Shown here in pieces: positions 28,609 through 38,751 of a DNA stretch of 64,000 bases (positions within the stretch are counted from its first letter, which is position 1; the number at the start of each line of letters is the position of its first letter). Source of the stretch: Hyphomicrobium sp. (GTDB lineage Bacteria > Pseudomonadota > Alphaproteobacteria > Rhizobiales > Hyphomicrobiaceae). The stretch is from NCBI GenBank assembly GCA_003987725.1, contig RXJH01000008.1, forward strand, positions 217,401 to 281,400. Reading direction: 5' to 3'. Position numbers and translations under genes: made by a program. The notes under the pieces are model-generated. The model saw only the letters and a program-made list of their open reading frames with translations. It ran no database searches and had not been told where the DNA came from.

Positions 28609-30501
28609 ATGACCCCCCCGTCCAAACGCCGCGAAGCCCCATCCGAACCGCTGAAGCGTGTTCTCGGCCCCGCCGTTCGCGCCATTGCCGGTGACAGCGA
28701 GATCGAAGTCGATTTCGGACCGGGCAAAGGCGATGTCGCCGGCAAGGCCGTGCACATTCCCGATCTGCCGCGTGCGCCGTCGGCAAAGGACATCGCGCTG
28801 ACGCGTGGGTGGGCCGATAGCCTGGCGCTGCGCATTGGCTGCCACGACGTCAAGCTGCATCGTCGCCTCGCACCGGCTGCTGGTCCCGCCCGTGCCGTCT
28901 TCGAAGCGGCTGAGCGTGCCCGCATCGAAGGCTTGGGATCGGCACGGATGCCAGGCATGGCGTCGAACCTCACCGCCCGCCTGGAAGACCAGTACAGCCA
29001 CGGTCGTTTTCGCACCGTCAACACGCGCGCCGAGGCGCCGCTGGAAGATGCGCTTGCGCTGCTGATCCGCGAACGCATCACCGGACAGGCACCGCCGACT
29101 TCGACGAAAGGTCTCGTCGACGTCTGGCGTCCCGTGATCGAATCGCGCGGCGGCAAGTTGCTGAGCCGGCTTGAGAGCCTTTCCGAAAATCAGGAGCAGT
29201 TCGGCCGTCAGATCCGCGATCTCCTGAAGATCCTCGAAATGACGGATCAGAACGATCAGCCGCAATCCGAGGACGAAGAGCAGGAAAGCGAAGAAGGCGC
29301 CGCCGAGGGCGGGGCCGAGGATTCCGAAGACAAGACCGAGGATGCCTCCGAAGGCCAGGACCAGGAGAGCGAGGAGCAGCTCTCCGAAGGCGATCTCTCG
29401 GAATCCGAAGAAACGATGGAAGCGGGTCAGACCGAGCCGCAAGACCTCGACGACAGCGACCTGAACGACGAAGAGACGCCCGCACCCTGGCGTCCCAACA
29501 TGACCGTCCTCGATAACCCGGAAGCCTTCGGCTACAAGGTTTTCACGCGCGCCTATGATGAAGAGGTCGGCGCCGAGCAGCTCTCAACGCCGGATGAGCT
29601 CGAACGGCTGCGTGCCTTTCTCGACAAGGAATTGAAGACGCTCTCGGCCGCCGTTGCGAAGCTCGCCAACAAGCTGCAGCGCCGTCTCCTGGCGCAGCAG
29701 AACCGCGGCTGGGATTTCGATCTCGAGGAAGGCCAGCTCGATGCCGCGCGGTTGACGCGCATCATCACCGATCCGACCGGCGCGCTGTCGTTCAAGCGCG
29801 AGCGCGACACCGATTTCCGCGATACCGTCGTGACGTTGCTGCTCGACAATTCGGGATCGATGCGCGGACGGCCGATCATGGTCGCGGCGTGCTGCGCCGA
29901 TATTCTCGCCCGCACACTCGAACGTTGCGGCGTCAAGGTCGAAATCCTGGGCTTCACGACCAAAGCCTGGAAAGGCGGTCAGTCGCGCGAGGAGTGGCTG
30001 GCTGCAGGCAAGCCGTCGTCACCCGGACGTCTCAACGATCTCCGGCATATCATCTACAAGACGGCGGATGCGCCGTGGCGACGCTCGAAGAACGCGCTCG
30101 CCCTGATGATGCGCGAAGGCCTGCTCAAAGAAAACATCGACGGCGAAGCGCTGGCCTGGGCCCATTCCCGCATCGTCAACCGGCCCGAACAACGCCGCAT
30201 CCTGATGATGATTTCCGACGGCGCGCCGGTCGACGATTCAACGCTTTCGGTCAACTCCGGAAGCTATCTCGAGCAGCATCTCCGCCAGGTCATCCACGAG
30301 ATCGAAACGCATTCGCCGGTCGAACTCATCGCCATCGGTATTGGCCACGACGTGACGCGCTACTACCAGCGCGCCGTGACGATTACGGACGCTTCCGAGC
30401 TTGCTGGCGCGATGACCGAAAAGCTCGTCGAGTTGTTTGAGGAAAAACCTGACGTCGGTGAGCCGCTCGCGGTGCGCAGGCGATACGCACGCACCCATTG
30501 A
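28609..30501 (+). CDS. cobT: Cobaltochelatase subunit CobT
   Basis: This 630-residue partner of CobS has a helical N-terminal domain, a very acidic linker (about 220-300, rich in E, D, S and Q) and a C-terminal von Willebrand A domain. The MIDAS metal site is [10 protein letters not shown], with a downstream [13 protein letters not shown]. The acidic linker is a normal CobT feature. The last bases overlap the TTG start of the next gene, so at least part of the operon continues. Confidence 0.96.
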   Translation: MTPPSKRREAPSEPLKRVLGPAVRAIAGDSEIEVDFGPGKGDVAGKAVHIPDLPRAPSAKDIALTRGWADSLALRIGCHDVKLHRRLAPAAGPARAVFEAAERARIEGLGSARMPGMASNLTARLEDQYSHGRFRTVNTRAEAPLEDALALLIRERITGQAPPTSTKGLVDVWRPVIESRGGKLLSRLESLSENQEQFGRQIRDLLKILEMTDQNDQPQSEDEEQESEEGAAEGGAEDSEDKTEDASEGQDQESEEQLSEGDLSESEETMEAGQTEPQDLDDSDLNDEETPAPWRPNMTVLDNPEAFGYKVFTRAYDEEVGAEQLSTPDELERLRAFLDKELKTLSAAVAKLANKLQRRLLAQQNRGWDFDLEEGQLDAARLTRIITDPTGALSFKRERDTDFRDTVVTLLLDNSGSMRGRPIMVAACCADILARTLERCGVKVEILGFTTKAWKGGQSREEWLAAGKPSSPGRLNDLRHIIYKTADAPWRRSKNALALMMREGLLKENIDGEALAWAHSRIVNRPEQRRILMMISDGAPVDDSTLSVNSGSYLEQHLRQVIHEIETHSPVELIAIGIGHDVTRYYQRAVTITDASELAGAMTEKLVELFEEKPDVGEPLAVRRRYARTH

Positions 30502-31580
30502 GGGTCAGCTTGGCCGTGATCGATTATCGACTGATCGGCCTTGCGGTCGCGCTTCTTGCGCTCGCCACCGGAACCGCTGCCGCCGATAGCAAGCCTGATC
30601 TCTCTAAGCTCAAAGCCGGCCCAATCGCTGTTGAAAGCAAGCGCATCACGGCGTTCAAGCGCTTTTCAGCGGAGCAGCCGCTGCCCAAGGTGACGTTCCT
30701 GGGCGGCCTCGAATTGACATCGCCGTCGCCCTACTTCGGCGGCTGGTCTGCACTTCTTCTCGACGACGACGCAAAATCGTTCGTCTCCATTTCAGATGTC
30801 GGCGAGTGGATGACGGGGACGTTGGTTTATGACGGCGTCCATTTGGCCGGAATTACGAACGCCCGCCTCGGTCCGCTTCTGGATGCCAATGGTCACGCGA
30901 TCAAGCGCGGCCGCGACCGCGATTCAGAATCGATCGCCCTCACGAGCGGAACCGTGCAGCGCGGCTCGGTTATGATCGGTTTCGAAGGCAGGCATCGCAT
31001 CGAACGCTACGACATGACGCCTGCCGGTTTTTCGCCGACTCGTGGAAGCCTGAAGCTTCCGCCCGAGGCCAAGAAGATGGGCTCAAATCTCGGCCTTGAA
31101 GCGCTGACGGTACTGAAGGGCGGACCCTATAAGGGCAATCCGATCGCGTTTTCGGAGCGGCTCTACGATCCGCAGCGTAATCACACCGGGTGGCTATGGA
31201 CGGGGAAAGGTCCGCACACCATCCATCTGAAAAACATCGGCGACTACGACATCACCGATATTGCGAGCCTCGACGACGGCATGCTGTACGTCTTGGAGCG
31301 CCGCTTCCGCTGGACGGAGGGCGTAAAAATGCGTCTGAGGCGCATCGCGCCGGACGACCTGGCGCCGGATCACACGTCCGGGGGCGAGATTTTGATCGAG
31401 GCCGATCTCAACGATCAGATCGACAATATGGAAGGGCTTGCGGTCACCCGCCTCAAGACCAGAGAAACGCTGATCACGATGATCTCGGACGACAACTTCA
31501 ATCACCTGCTTCAGCGCACGTTGCTATTGCAATTCGTGCTGAAGGATAGCGAGCAAGCGAAAGCCCGGCCGCCGGATTGA
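30498..31580 (+). CDS. Phytase-like esterase-activity domain protein, exported
   Basis: This protein has about 360 residues. The likely start is the TTG overlapping the cobT stop (TTGA); a GTG 18 bases on is possible. The hydrophobic stretch [19 protein letters not shown] acts as a signal peptide. The body has the beta-propeller pattern of the esterase-like phytase family, with [41 protein letters not shown] and [11 protein letters not shown]. Substrate unknown. The gene-end sequence can fold into a GC-rich hairpin but lacks a T-run. Confidence 0.82.
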   Translation: MRVSLAVIDYRLIGLAVALLALATGTAAADSKPDLSKLKAGPIAVESKRITAFKRFSAEQPLPKVTFLGGLELTSPSPYFGGWSALLLDDDAKSFVSISDVGEWMTGTLVYDGVHLAGITNARLGPLLDANGHAIKRGRDRDSESIALTSGTVQRGSVMIGFEGRHRIERYDMTPAGFSPTRGSLKLPPEAKKMGSNLGLEALTVLKGGPYKGNPIAFSERLYDPQRNHTGWLWTGKGPHTIHLKNIGDYDITDIASLDDGMLYVLERRFRWTEGVKMRLRRIAPDDLAPDHTSGGEILIEADLNDQIDNMEGLAVTRLKTRETLITMISDDNFNHLLQRTLLLQFVLKDSEQAKARPPD

Positions 31581-31621
31581 TCGGCGCCGGGCTCATATTC
31601 GTTCGCAGGAGGTCCGCTGAG

Positions 31622-31915
31622 TTAAGCGGCCTTGGCGGCCTGTGCCTTCTGAATCTCGCGTTTCAGCTTGAGGCAGGTCGCCGACAGTTCGTCGTTGTCT
31701 GCCTTCAAAAGGAACGCATCGAGACCACCGCGGTGCTCGACGGACTTCAGGGCCCGTGCCGAGACGCGCAAACGGACTTTCCGGCCAAGCACGTCGCTCA
31801 GCAGGGTCACGACATGCAGGTTGGGACGAAACTTGCGCTTCGTCTTGTTTTCGGCGTGGCTCCGAAGTTGGCCTGAGAGGGGCAACGTCCCCGTCAGCTC
31901 GCAGCGCCTGGTCAT
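31622..31915 (-). CDS. rpmB: 50S ribosomal protein L28
   Basis: This 97-residue protein starts MTRRCELTG and contains [16 protein letters not shown], then [20 protein letters not shown]. Both are signatures of bacterial L28, a component of the large subunit. It is convergent with the phytase-like gene and divergent from the DUF3108 gene. Confidence 0.97.
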   Translation of the reverse strand: MTRRCELTGTLPLSGQLRSHAENKTKRKFRPNLHVVTLLSDVLGRKVRLRVSARALKSVEHRGGLDAFLLKADNDELSATCLKLKREIQKAQAAKAA

Positions 31916-32136
31916 AACTATCTCCTGTGCCGCAGCTTTTGAGAGCGCGGTTTATCGAAACTCTGCTATTGCAGCAAAAAATTGTGCCCCGCAAGCCGGG
32001 CCTACGGGGTTTCGGGTGCTGTATAATAGACAGGAAGGACTGACGTCAAGGCGCGCTTTGCAGGCCCGTCAAAGTCCAACAATCGTCGCAAATCCGCCCT
32101 ACCAGATGGCCGCCAATGGGGAAGCAGGGAATTGAC

Positions 32137-32994
32137 ATGGCGATTTCGCGTTCTGGGGTCAAAAGACTGGCCGTGGGTTGCTGTCTGACACTGGCCGCGG
32201 CAGCCGTTTCGCCGGTCCGCGCCGCCGAGGCCTCAGTCGTTACCTTCCCGAGCGAGGTTGCCGCAGTCTATCGGCTATCGTTCAACGGCTTCAACGTCGG
32301 AAAATACCATTTTACGGCCACCTACGACGGTAAATCCTACACCGCAAAGGGCAACACTGAAATTTCAGCTCTTTTCGGCGCCTTCAAGTGGGCAGGGATT
32401 TTCACCGGCAGCGGCTCGGTCGAGACAAGCGGGCTTCGACCCGCGAGCTTCGAAATGAGCATGAAGACCAAGTCGAAAACATCGACCGTGAAGGTGAGTT
32501 TCAACGGCCCCCGTGTCGCCTCGGTGGCGCTCGTTCCCAACAAGGCCCCCTCTCCGGAGGCGGTCAAGCTGAAGCCCGAAAACCTCCAAAACGTCTTTGA
32601 TCCAATGGGCGCGACGCTGGCGATCTCGAGTGCAAATCCCTCCGATGCGTGCAACCGCACAATTCCCGTTTTTGACGGCAAAGCCCGCTATGATCTGCAA
32701 TTCTCGATGAAAGGCCGCGAGCCGCTCAAAGAGAAGCGGCCATCGGGCCAGCCGGCCGAACTCGTTGTCTGCCGCGTGAAATATGTTCCAATCGCGGGTC
32801 ATAAGCCCAAAGATTTCGTGAATCCCTGGGTCGACTACGATCACATCGAAATTGCGCTGCGCGCCGTGCCGACGGCCGGCATCTACGTTCCCTACCGGGT
32901 GACGGTCCCTTCGACCATCGGCCCAGCCGTTATGACCGTTGATACGATTAACATCACGGCCGCGAACAACCAGCAGATTGCATTGAAGCAATAA
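32137..32994 (+). CDS. DUF3108 domain protein, exported
   Basis: This protein has 285 residues from the ATG giving MAISRSGVKRLAVGCCL. An upstream in-frame start would spoil the signal peptide. Cleavage likely follows V-R-A-A. The body is beta-rich, with AVYRLSFNGFNVGKYHFTAT near the start and the DUF3108 core in VDPMGAT-like and PVFDGKARYDLQFS segments. DUF3108 proteins are predicted periplasmic or outer-membrane-associated, function unknown. A TATAAT box lies about 110 bases upstream without a good -35. Confidence 0.85.
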   Translation: MAISRSGVKRLAVGCCLTLAAAAVSPVRAAEASVVTFPSEVAAVYRLSFNGFNVGKYHFTATYDGKSYTAKGNTEISALFGAFKWAGIFTGSGSVETSGLRPASFEMSMKTKSKTSTVKVSFNGPRVASVALVPNKAPSPEAVKLKPENLQNVFDPMGATLAISSANPSDACNRTIPVFDGKARYDLQFSMKGREPLKEKRPSGQPAELVVCRVKYVPIAGHKPKDFVNPWVDYDHIEIALRAVPTAGIYVPYRVTVPSTIGPAVMTVDTINITAANNQQIALKQ

Positions 32995-33110
32995 TGCGCA
33001 GGGGGCCTAAACTCTTGCGCGACCTGATACCCATCGCCGAGGGGCCGAATAACCCTTGATATCTTGCCCCTCCTCTGCAATGCCAGGGCTCGATCGGAGT
33101 CAAGTACGAC

Positions 33111-36100
33111 ATGGCAAGTGATCTCGAGGCCCGCATCCGAAACGTGACGGCGGTGCTCGGACCAACGAATACGGGCAAGACGCACCTCGCAATCGAGCGG
33201 ATGCTCGGCCACGAAAGCGGCATGATTGGCCTTCCGCTGCGCCTTCTCGCGCGCGAAGTCTACGACAAGATCAAGCAGCGCGTGGGGGCGGACAAGGTCG
33301 CGCTCATTACCGGCGAGGAAAAGATCAAGCCGGAACGGGCCCGCTATTGGGTCTCGACCGTCGAGGCGATGCCGCGCGATATCGATGTCGACTTCCTGGC
33401 GATCGACGAAATTCAGCTGTGCGGCGACCCCGAACGGGGCCACGTCTTCACCGACCGCCTGCTGCACGCCCGCGGCCGTTCCGAAACGCTGCTCCTCGGC
33501 GCCCAGACGATGCGTGAGGCGATCAGCGATCTCATCCCCGGCGCCAACTTCATTTCCCGCCCGAGGCTTTCGAAGCTGACGTACAGCGGCGAGAAGAAGA
33601 TAACACGTCTTCCGTCGCGCACGGCGATCGTCGCCTTTTCGGCGCAGGAAGTTTATGCGCTTGCCGAGTTGATCCGTCGTCAACGCGGTGGCGCCGCCGT
33701 CGTGTTGGGCGCGCTGTCGCCGCGAACGCGCAACGCGCAGGTCGCGCTCTATCAATCGGGCGACGTCGAATTTCTGATCGCGACCGACGCCATCGGCATG
33801 GGCCTGAACCTCGATGTCGATCACGTTGCCTTTTCGGCGCTTCGCAAGTTCGATGGCTACAACCATCGCAATTTGACGCCGGCTGAGATCGGCCAGATCG
33901 CGGGCCGCGCCGGCCGCCACATGAACGATGGCACGTTCGGCGTGACGGGCTCCGCCGATGCGCTCGATGCCGATATGGTCGAGCGGCTCGAAACACACAG
34001 CTTCGACAGCGTCAGGACGCTGCAATGGCGAAGCCGCGCGCTCAATTTCTCCTCGCTCGACGCGTTGCACGCATCGCTTCGCGAGCTGCCGCGAGAGCAG
34101 CGTCTGACGCGCGCACGCACGGCCGACGACGTCGCCGCGCTCGAAGCTTTGACGGCCGATCGCGAGATCGCCGATATCGCATCCAACCGCGAACGCGTGG
34201 AGTTGCTGTGGGATGTCTGTCAGCTCCCGGATTACCGCAAAATCTCCGGCCAGAGTCACGCCGAGCTCGTCGGCAATCTCTACCGGCATCTGACGAGCGG
34301 CACCCATCGCATTCCGGAAGATTGGTTCGCAAAGCAGGTTTCGTTGGCGGATCGCACCGATGGCGATATCGACACGCTTGCTAACCGCATCGCTCACATC
34401 CGCACGTGGACATTCGTCGCCAATCGTCCGGATTGGCTGAGCGACCCTGGCCACTGGCAGGAACGGACGCGGGCCATCGAGGATAGCCTATCGGACGCTC
34501 TGCACGAGTGTCTGACCCAAAGATTTGTAGATCGCCGAACCAGCGCGTTGATGAAGGGCATGCGAGACAAAGACGAACTGACAGCCGACATCGCTGACGA
34601 TGGCGCGATCACTGTCGAAAATCACTTCGTGGGACGCCTCAAAGGCTTCCGCTTCACCCTCGATGCGGCTGGCGACGGCATCCACGAGAAAGCGACGCGT
34701 CAGGCGGCAATGCAAGTCGTGACACGCGAACTCGGCATGCGCGCGCGCCGCGTGGCCGCGGCTCAGAACGAGGCGTTCAAGCTGACGCGCACCGGCAGCA
34801 TCATTTGGCGCGACGACGAGCTGGCAAAGCTCGAACGCAGCGAAGATCCGTTGCAGCCAAGCCTGACATTGCTCGCCGACGATGCGATGAGCGAAGCCGA
34901 CCGCGAGAAGGTGCTGGCCCGCCTCAAAACGTGGCTCGACGACACGATCGCCGACAAGCTGAAGCCGCTCGTCGAAATGTCACGCAGCACGGAGCTGCAG
35001 GGATTGGCGCGCGGCATCGCCTTCCAGCTGAAGGAAGGCCTCGGCGCATTGAAGCGCGAAGTGGTCGCGAACGAGATCAACGCGCTCGATCAGGCGGCTC
35101 GAGCTGAGCTGCGCAAATTCGGTCTGCGTTTCGGCGCCTTCAATATCTTCTTCCCTCTCATGCTGAAGCCCGCGCCCGCTGATCTTGCGGCGACGCTTTG
35201 GCTGTTGAAGAATCCCGTGGCCAACGGGACGACCCCGCAACTTCCGCGCCCAGGTCTCACGAGCGTCGCCGTCGATCCGGAAACGCCGGAAGCGCTCTAT
35301 CGCGCGCACGGTTTCCATCTTTGCGGCCCGCGCGCCATTCGCCTCGATATCCTCGAGCGGCTCGCCGATTTGATCAGGCCGTTGCTCGCTTGGCGTTCCG
35401 CGCCCGGAAAGACCGATGCGCCGCCGAAAGGCTCGACCGGCGATGGCGGCTTCAAGGCGACCGACGACATGATGTCGATCCTCGGCTGTTCGGTTGAGGA
35501 GCTGAGCGAAGTCCTGAAGGCGCTGGGCTTCCGTCTCGAGAGACGTCCGATTCCCGCCGCCGCGCCCGCTCAGGCTCCCGAAGCGACGGCAACCCCGCCA
35601 ACGGAAGCAGTATCGAACGGCGAGGCAACCCCGGCAGAAGACCAGCCCACCGTCGCGGAGGGATCCGATCAGCCAACGGTAGATCTGGAAGCCGCTCCGC
35701 GGCCGGCCGAGGCAACGGCGGAAACCACTGACGCTGCCGCCTCTGTCTCGGCGGAGCCGACTGCACCGGAAGCCGAAAAATTCGAAGAGATCTGGCGCCC
35801 GCGCCGTCATCAGCGTCCAGAGCGCAGGGACGGACCGCGCCGCGACGGCGGCCACAACCGTCATCAGCGTCCCCATGCGAACCGGCCCGCTGCGGCCCCG
35901 GCGCAAGCCGCGTCGTCCGACACGGCGACTGCCGGCGCACCGGCCGCGGAGACACCCGAGGCTGGCGATCGATCGGAGCATCGTCGCCATCGTCCAGAAC
36001 GGCATGAGCATCGCGGCGATCGTCCGCGCTTCGAAGGCCGCAAAGGCGGCGGCGAGCGCCGCCCCGATCAAGGTTCAAGGAAAGAGGAAGGAAACCGCCC

Positions 36101-36269
36101 GCGCCGCGACGACAATCGCAATGGCCGCCGCGAAGAACGCCGCTCGCCGCAAATGATCACTGCGGCGCCGCCGAAATCATCGGGCGCCGACGCATCATCG
36201 CCGTTCGCTGCTCTTGCCGCGCTCAAAGCGCAGATGGAGAAGCGGAGCGAAGGCTCGGGCTCCACCTGA
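33111..36269 (+). CDS. SUV3-like ATP-dependent RNA helicase with disordered tail
   Basis: This 1052-residue superfamily 2 helicase resembles mitochondrial SUV3. Motif I is GPTNTGKTHLAIERM, the DExH-like motif II is LAIDEIQLCGDPERGH, and motif VI is QIAGRAGRHMNDGTFG. The middle region (about 280-820) contains the SUV3-type C-terminal helical core. From about residue 820 the protein becomes Pro/Ala/Glu-rich and then Arg/His/Gly-rich (RRHQRPERRDGPRRDGG), probably an RNA-binding disordered tail. The family unwinds structured RNA for degradation. The S4-domain gene starts 5 bases downstream. Confidence 0.92.
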   Translation: MASDLEARIRNVTAVLGPTNTGKTHLAIERMLGHESGMIGLPLRLLAREVYDKIKQRVGADKVALITGEEKIKPERARYWVSTVEAMPRDIDVDFLAIDEIQLCGDPERGHVFTDRLLHARGRSETLLLGAQTMREAISDLIPGANFISRPRLSKLTYSGEKKITRLPSRTAIVAFSAQEVYALAELIRRQRGGAAVVLGALSPRTRNAQVALYQSGDVEFLIATDAIGMGLNLDVDHVAFSALRKFDGYNHRNLTPAEIGQIAGRAGRHMNDGTFGVTGSADALDADMVERLETHSFDSVRTLQWRSRALNFSSLDALHASLRELPREQRLTRARTADDVAALEALTADREIADIASNRERVELLWDVCQLPDYRKISGQSHAELVGNLYRHLTSGTHRIPEDWFAKQVSLADRTDGDIDTLANRIAHIRTWTFVANRPDWLSDPGHWQERTRAIEDSLSDALHECLTQRFVDRRTSALMKGMRDKDELTADIADDGAITVENHFVGRLKGFRFTLDAAGDGIHEKATRQAAMQVVTRELGMRARRVAAAQNEAFKLTRTGSIIWRDDELAKLERSEDPLQPSLTLLADDAMSEADREKVLARLKTWLDDTIADKLKPLVEMSRSTELQGLARGIAFQLKEGLGALKREVVANEINALDQAARAELRKFGLRFGAFNIFFPLMLKPAPADLAATLWLLKNPVANGTTPQLPRPGLTSVAVDPETPEALYRAHGFHLCGPRAIRLDILERLADLIRPLLAWRSAPGKTDAPPKGSTGDGGFKATDDMMSILGCSVEELSEVLKALGFRLERRPIPAAAPAQAPEATATPPTEAVSNGEATPAEDQPTVAEGSDQPTVDLEAAPRPAEATAETTDAAASVSAEPTAPEAEKFEEIWRPRRHQRPERRDGPRRDGGHNRHQRPHANRPAAAPAQAASSDTATAGAPAAETPEAGDRSEHRRHRPERHEHRGDRPRFEGRKGGGERRPDQGSRKEEGNRPRRDDNRNGRREERRSPQMITAAPPKSSGADASSPFAALAALKAQMEKRSEGSGST

Positions 36270-36273
36270 TCTC

Positions 36274-36693
36274 ATGCCGGACGCGGCTGCAGGCTCCGTT
36301 CAGCGCATTGATCAATGGATGTGGTTTGCCCGTATCGCGAAGTCGCGGACCTTGGCGCAAGCGCTGATTGAGCGCGGCAAAGTCCGCATCAATCGCGAAA
36401 AGATCTATAAGACGAGCACGACTGTCCGCCCCGGCGATGTGCTGACGCTGTCTCTCGGCCCGCGCGTCGTGAGTATTGAGGTTCTCGGTATCGGCTCGCG
36501 GCGTGGACCCGCCTCCGAAGCCCAGACGCTCTATCGTGATCTTGCGGCGCCGAAGGACGCCATTGCCGCTCCGGACGAGGCAGCGGGGGCCGTGGAAGGG
36601 GTGGAGGTACGGCAGGCATCGCGCCCCGAAGGGAGCGGACGGCCGACAAAACAGCAACGCCGCCAGCTGGACAAACTTCGAGGCCGCAGTTGA
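36274..36693 (+). CDS. S4-domain RNA-binding protein, HslR-like
   Basis: This protein has 139 residues from the ATG giving MPDAAAGSVQRIDQWMWFAR. The S4 core is KSRTLAQALIERGKVRINRE and KTSTTVRPGDVLTLSLG. The rest is a polar Gly/Arg/Lys tail. HslR-type proteins bind stalled 50S-peptidyl-tRNA complexes, but whether that holds here is not known. It is tightly linked to the helicase gene, which suggests a shared role in RNA handling. Confidence 0.88.
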   Translation: MPDAAAGSVQRIDQWMWFARIAKSRTLAQALIERGKVRINREKIYKTSTTVRPGDVLTLSLGPRVVSIEVLGIGSRRGPASEAQTLYRDLAAPKDAIAAPDEAAGAVEGVEVRQASRPEGSGRPTKQQRRQLDKLRGRS

Positions 36694-36834
36694 ACAGTTG
36701 AACTGTGACGCCCGGTCCACCTAGGCAGCCGTAACGCCTATGCTAATAAGAGCGCCGCTAGATCGAGCCGCCAGGGTTGGAAAGCATCTCGACCGCACGT
36801 TTGCTCGATTGTCTTCGATGGACCAGGATTCCGA

Positions 36835-37173
36835 ATGACCTACGTCGTCAATGAAAAATGCATCAAATGCAAATACACCGATTGTGTAGAGGTCTGCCCG
36901 GTCGACTGCTTCTACGAGGGCGAGAATATGCTCGTCATCCATCCCGACGAGTGCATTGATTGCGGCGTGTGCGAACCGGAATGCCCCGTCGACGCCATCA
37001 AGCCGGACACCGAGCCGAACCTTGAAAAGTGGATGGAACTCAACCGCCAGTATTCAGAAACCTGGCCGAACATCACCGCGAAGAAACCGGCGCTTCCGGA
37101 AGCCGAAACCGCGAAAGATGAGGCGAATAAGTTCGAGAAATATTTTTCCCCAAATCCGGGAACCGGAGACTAA
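36835..37173 (+). CDS. fdxA: Ferredoxin FdxA (7Fe/8Fe type)
   Basis: This 112-residue ferredoxin starts [21 protein letters not shown]. The N-terminal cysteines at 9, 12, 17 and 21 and the second set [12 protein letters not shown] supply two clusters; the 4-residue C12-C17 gap is usual for 7Fe ferredoxins with one [3Fe-4S] cluster. The C-terminal region [18 protein letters not shown] is the FdxA signature. It is often located beside carD in alphaproteobacteria, as here. Confidence 0.95.
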   Translation: MTYVVNEKCIKCKYTDCVEVCPVDCFYEGENMLVIHPDECIDCGVCEPECPVDAIKPDTEPNLEKWMELNRQYSETWPNITAKKPALPEAETAKDEANKFEKYFSPNPGTGD

Positions 37174-37644
37174 AATTTGCTTTTCAAGGGTCGCTTGAAG
37201 TCGAAAAGAGCAAATCCGATATAAGATATTGGTTTTGCGGGGAATTTTAAAGAACGTCTTAATCTCGACCAGATTGTCTCAGAACGCCACCCTTCATTTA
37301 CCGCCAGAACTGTGTTAGTGTCAGTTGTGATGGCGTTGAGTCTGCACAAATCCGGAACGGCCGCGAACAAAAAGGGGCTGCCTTACTCTGATGGGCAGCT
37401 TTTCATAAGGCGTTATGGGGCGTCGCTGGGCCACTTCAGAGTCGGACAGGATTTGCAAAGCTAGGCCACAAATGAGCGCGCAGGGGAACAGTCTCCCGAC
37501 AAAGGAGGCTCGGATCAATGCGCGCGTGTTGTTCGGATGCAACATGTATCCGCGCAGCACTGATGCTCCGACCCCACAGGGCGGAGACTGACGGCCAAGC
37601 CGACCCGTCCGGCAAGGCCTAGTATGCGAGAGTGAGAGATCGAT
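37174..37644. other. Long intergenic region between fdxA and carD
   Basis: About 470 bases without a convincing gene on either strand. The first 150 bases are AT-rich and include a TTCAAG / CTTGAA inverted repeat at 37183-37199 with no T-run. A further CTCCG / CGGAG pair lies near 37566-37586. The region probably contains the carD promoter and leader. Confidence 0.6.
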
Positions 37645-38664
37645 ATGGCTCAGAAGAAAAAAGCTCCGGTCGCCCCCAAGTCCGCAGCAAAGACTGTCGC
37701 GCGCAAACCCATTCCTCTGAAGGCCAGCGCGAGCGCGAGCAAGGTCACCGCAGCCAAGCATCCCGCCAAACCGAAGGTAGAAGCTCCCGTCAAGGCGACG
37801 AAGGTGGTTCATCCGCCTGTCGCCAAGCCGGCAAAGAAATCAGTTCCTGTAACAGCTGCACCGGTTAAGCCGGCGGCTAAGATCGAGGCTTCCCCCGTTT
37901 TGAAAAAACCGCTTGCGACGTCGCCTGCAACCGCCCATCTCGCTGCCAAGGCCGCACCCGCGCCGCAGCGTACTGTCGCCGTTCCGGCTAACGCGCACAA
38001 AGCGGCGAGCCAGAAGCTCACCGCCCCGGTCGCGCCCGCTCAGCAGCCGGTCACGCCGAAGGCGATTGCCGAGAAGGCTGCCGCGGCCCGCCAGATTCTC
38101 GCCGTGCAGAAGAAGCCGGTCAGCCAGCGTCATGGCTTCAAGGCCAACGAGTTCGTCGTTTATCCCGCTCACGGCGTCGGCCGTATCGTCGGCATCGAGG
38201 AGCAGGAAATCGCCGGCATGTCGCTCGAGCTCTTTGTCATCACGTTCGACAAGGAGAAGCTGACGTTGCGCGTGCCGACCGGCAAGCTCGCAAGCGTCGG
38301 AATGCGCAAGCTCGCTGACGAAGGCCTTGTCAAAAAGGCCATGGAAACGCTGAAGGGCCGCGCGCGCATCAAGCGCACGATGTGGAGCCGCAGAGCGCAG
38401 GAATACGTCGCCAAGATCAACTCCGGTGATTTGATTGCCATCGCCGAAGTCGTCCGCGACCTCTATCGCTCCGAAGCGCAGCCCGAGCAGTCGTATTCCG
38501 AACGGCAGCTCTATGAGGATGCACTCGACCGCATGGCGCGCGAGCTTGCGGCCGTCGAGAAGCTCGACGAGCGCGGCGCAGTTCAGAGGATCACCGAGAT
38601 CCTCGCGAAGAGCGCCAAGGGCCGCCGGTTGGCGGACGGCGAGTCGGTTGGCGAAGCCGCCTGA
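37645..38664 (+). CDS. CarD-family transcription regulator with histone H1-like N-terminal tail
   Basis: This 339-residue protein has a standard CarD/CdnL domain starting near residue 160 (FKANEFVVYPAHGVGRIVGI). It is followed by the C-terminal DNA-contact helices (ARIKRTMWSRRAQEYVAKIN). CarD binds the RNA polymerase beta subunit and steadies open promoter complexes. Typical alphaproteobacterial proteins of this type are about 170-190 residues long. Here the first 160 residues are Lys/Ala/Pro-rich, beginning MAQKKKAPVAPKSAAKT, and resemble histone H1-like tails. The tail may bind DNA non-specifically. A strong terminator follows. Confidence 0.93.
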   Translation: MAQKKKAPVAPKSAAKTVARKPIPLKASASASKVTAAKHPAKPKVEAPVKATKVVHPPVAKPAKKSVPVTAAPVKPAAKIEASPVLKKPLATSPATAHLAAKAAPAPQRTVAVPANAHKAASQKLTAPVAPAQQPVTPKAIAEKAAAARQILAVQKKPVSQRHGFKANEFVVYPAHGVGRIVGIEEQEIAGMSLELFVITFDKEKLTLRVPTGKLASVGMRKLADEGLVKKAMETLKGRARIKRTMWSRRAQEYVAKINSGDLIAIAEVVRDLYRSEAQPEQSYSERQLYEDALDRMARELAAVEKLDERGAVQRITEILAKSAKGRRLADGESVGEAA

Positions 38665-38693
38665 GGCGCATCGCTAACGCAATGAACATTACC

Positions 38694-38739
38694 GCGCCCG
38701 GTTCCGCACCTTCCGGCGGAGCCGGGCGCAAATTTTTTT
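38694..38739 (+). terminator. Intrinsic terminator of carD
   Basis: A 14-base GC-rich stem (GCGCCCGGTTCCGC paired with GCGGAGCCGGGCGC, one G-U pair) is followed by ATTTTTTTAA. It is 30 bases after the carD stop. Confidence 0.93.
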
Positions 38740-38751
38740 AAGGCTCAGGGT

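Noticed and set aside
31563-31592. GC-rich hairpin at the end of the phytase-like gene
   Set aside because: The stem has a bulge and no T-run follows, so I did not list it as a terminator.
32892-34454. Very long minus-strand frame opposite the DUF3108 and helicase genes
   Set aside because: It is antisense to two clear genes, and its composition is that of a reversed GC-rich reading frame. The same applies to the long antisense frames over the CorC, cobT, malyl-CoA lyase and ppc genes.
37321-37812. Minus-strand frame in the fdxA-carD gap
   Set aside because: It runs into the start of carD, has no recognisable motif or ribosome site, and covers the likely carD promoter.
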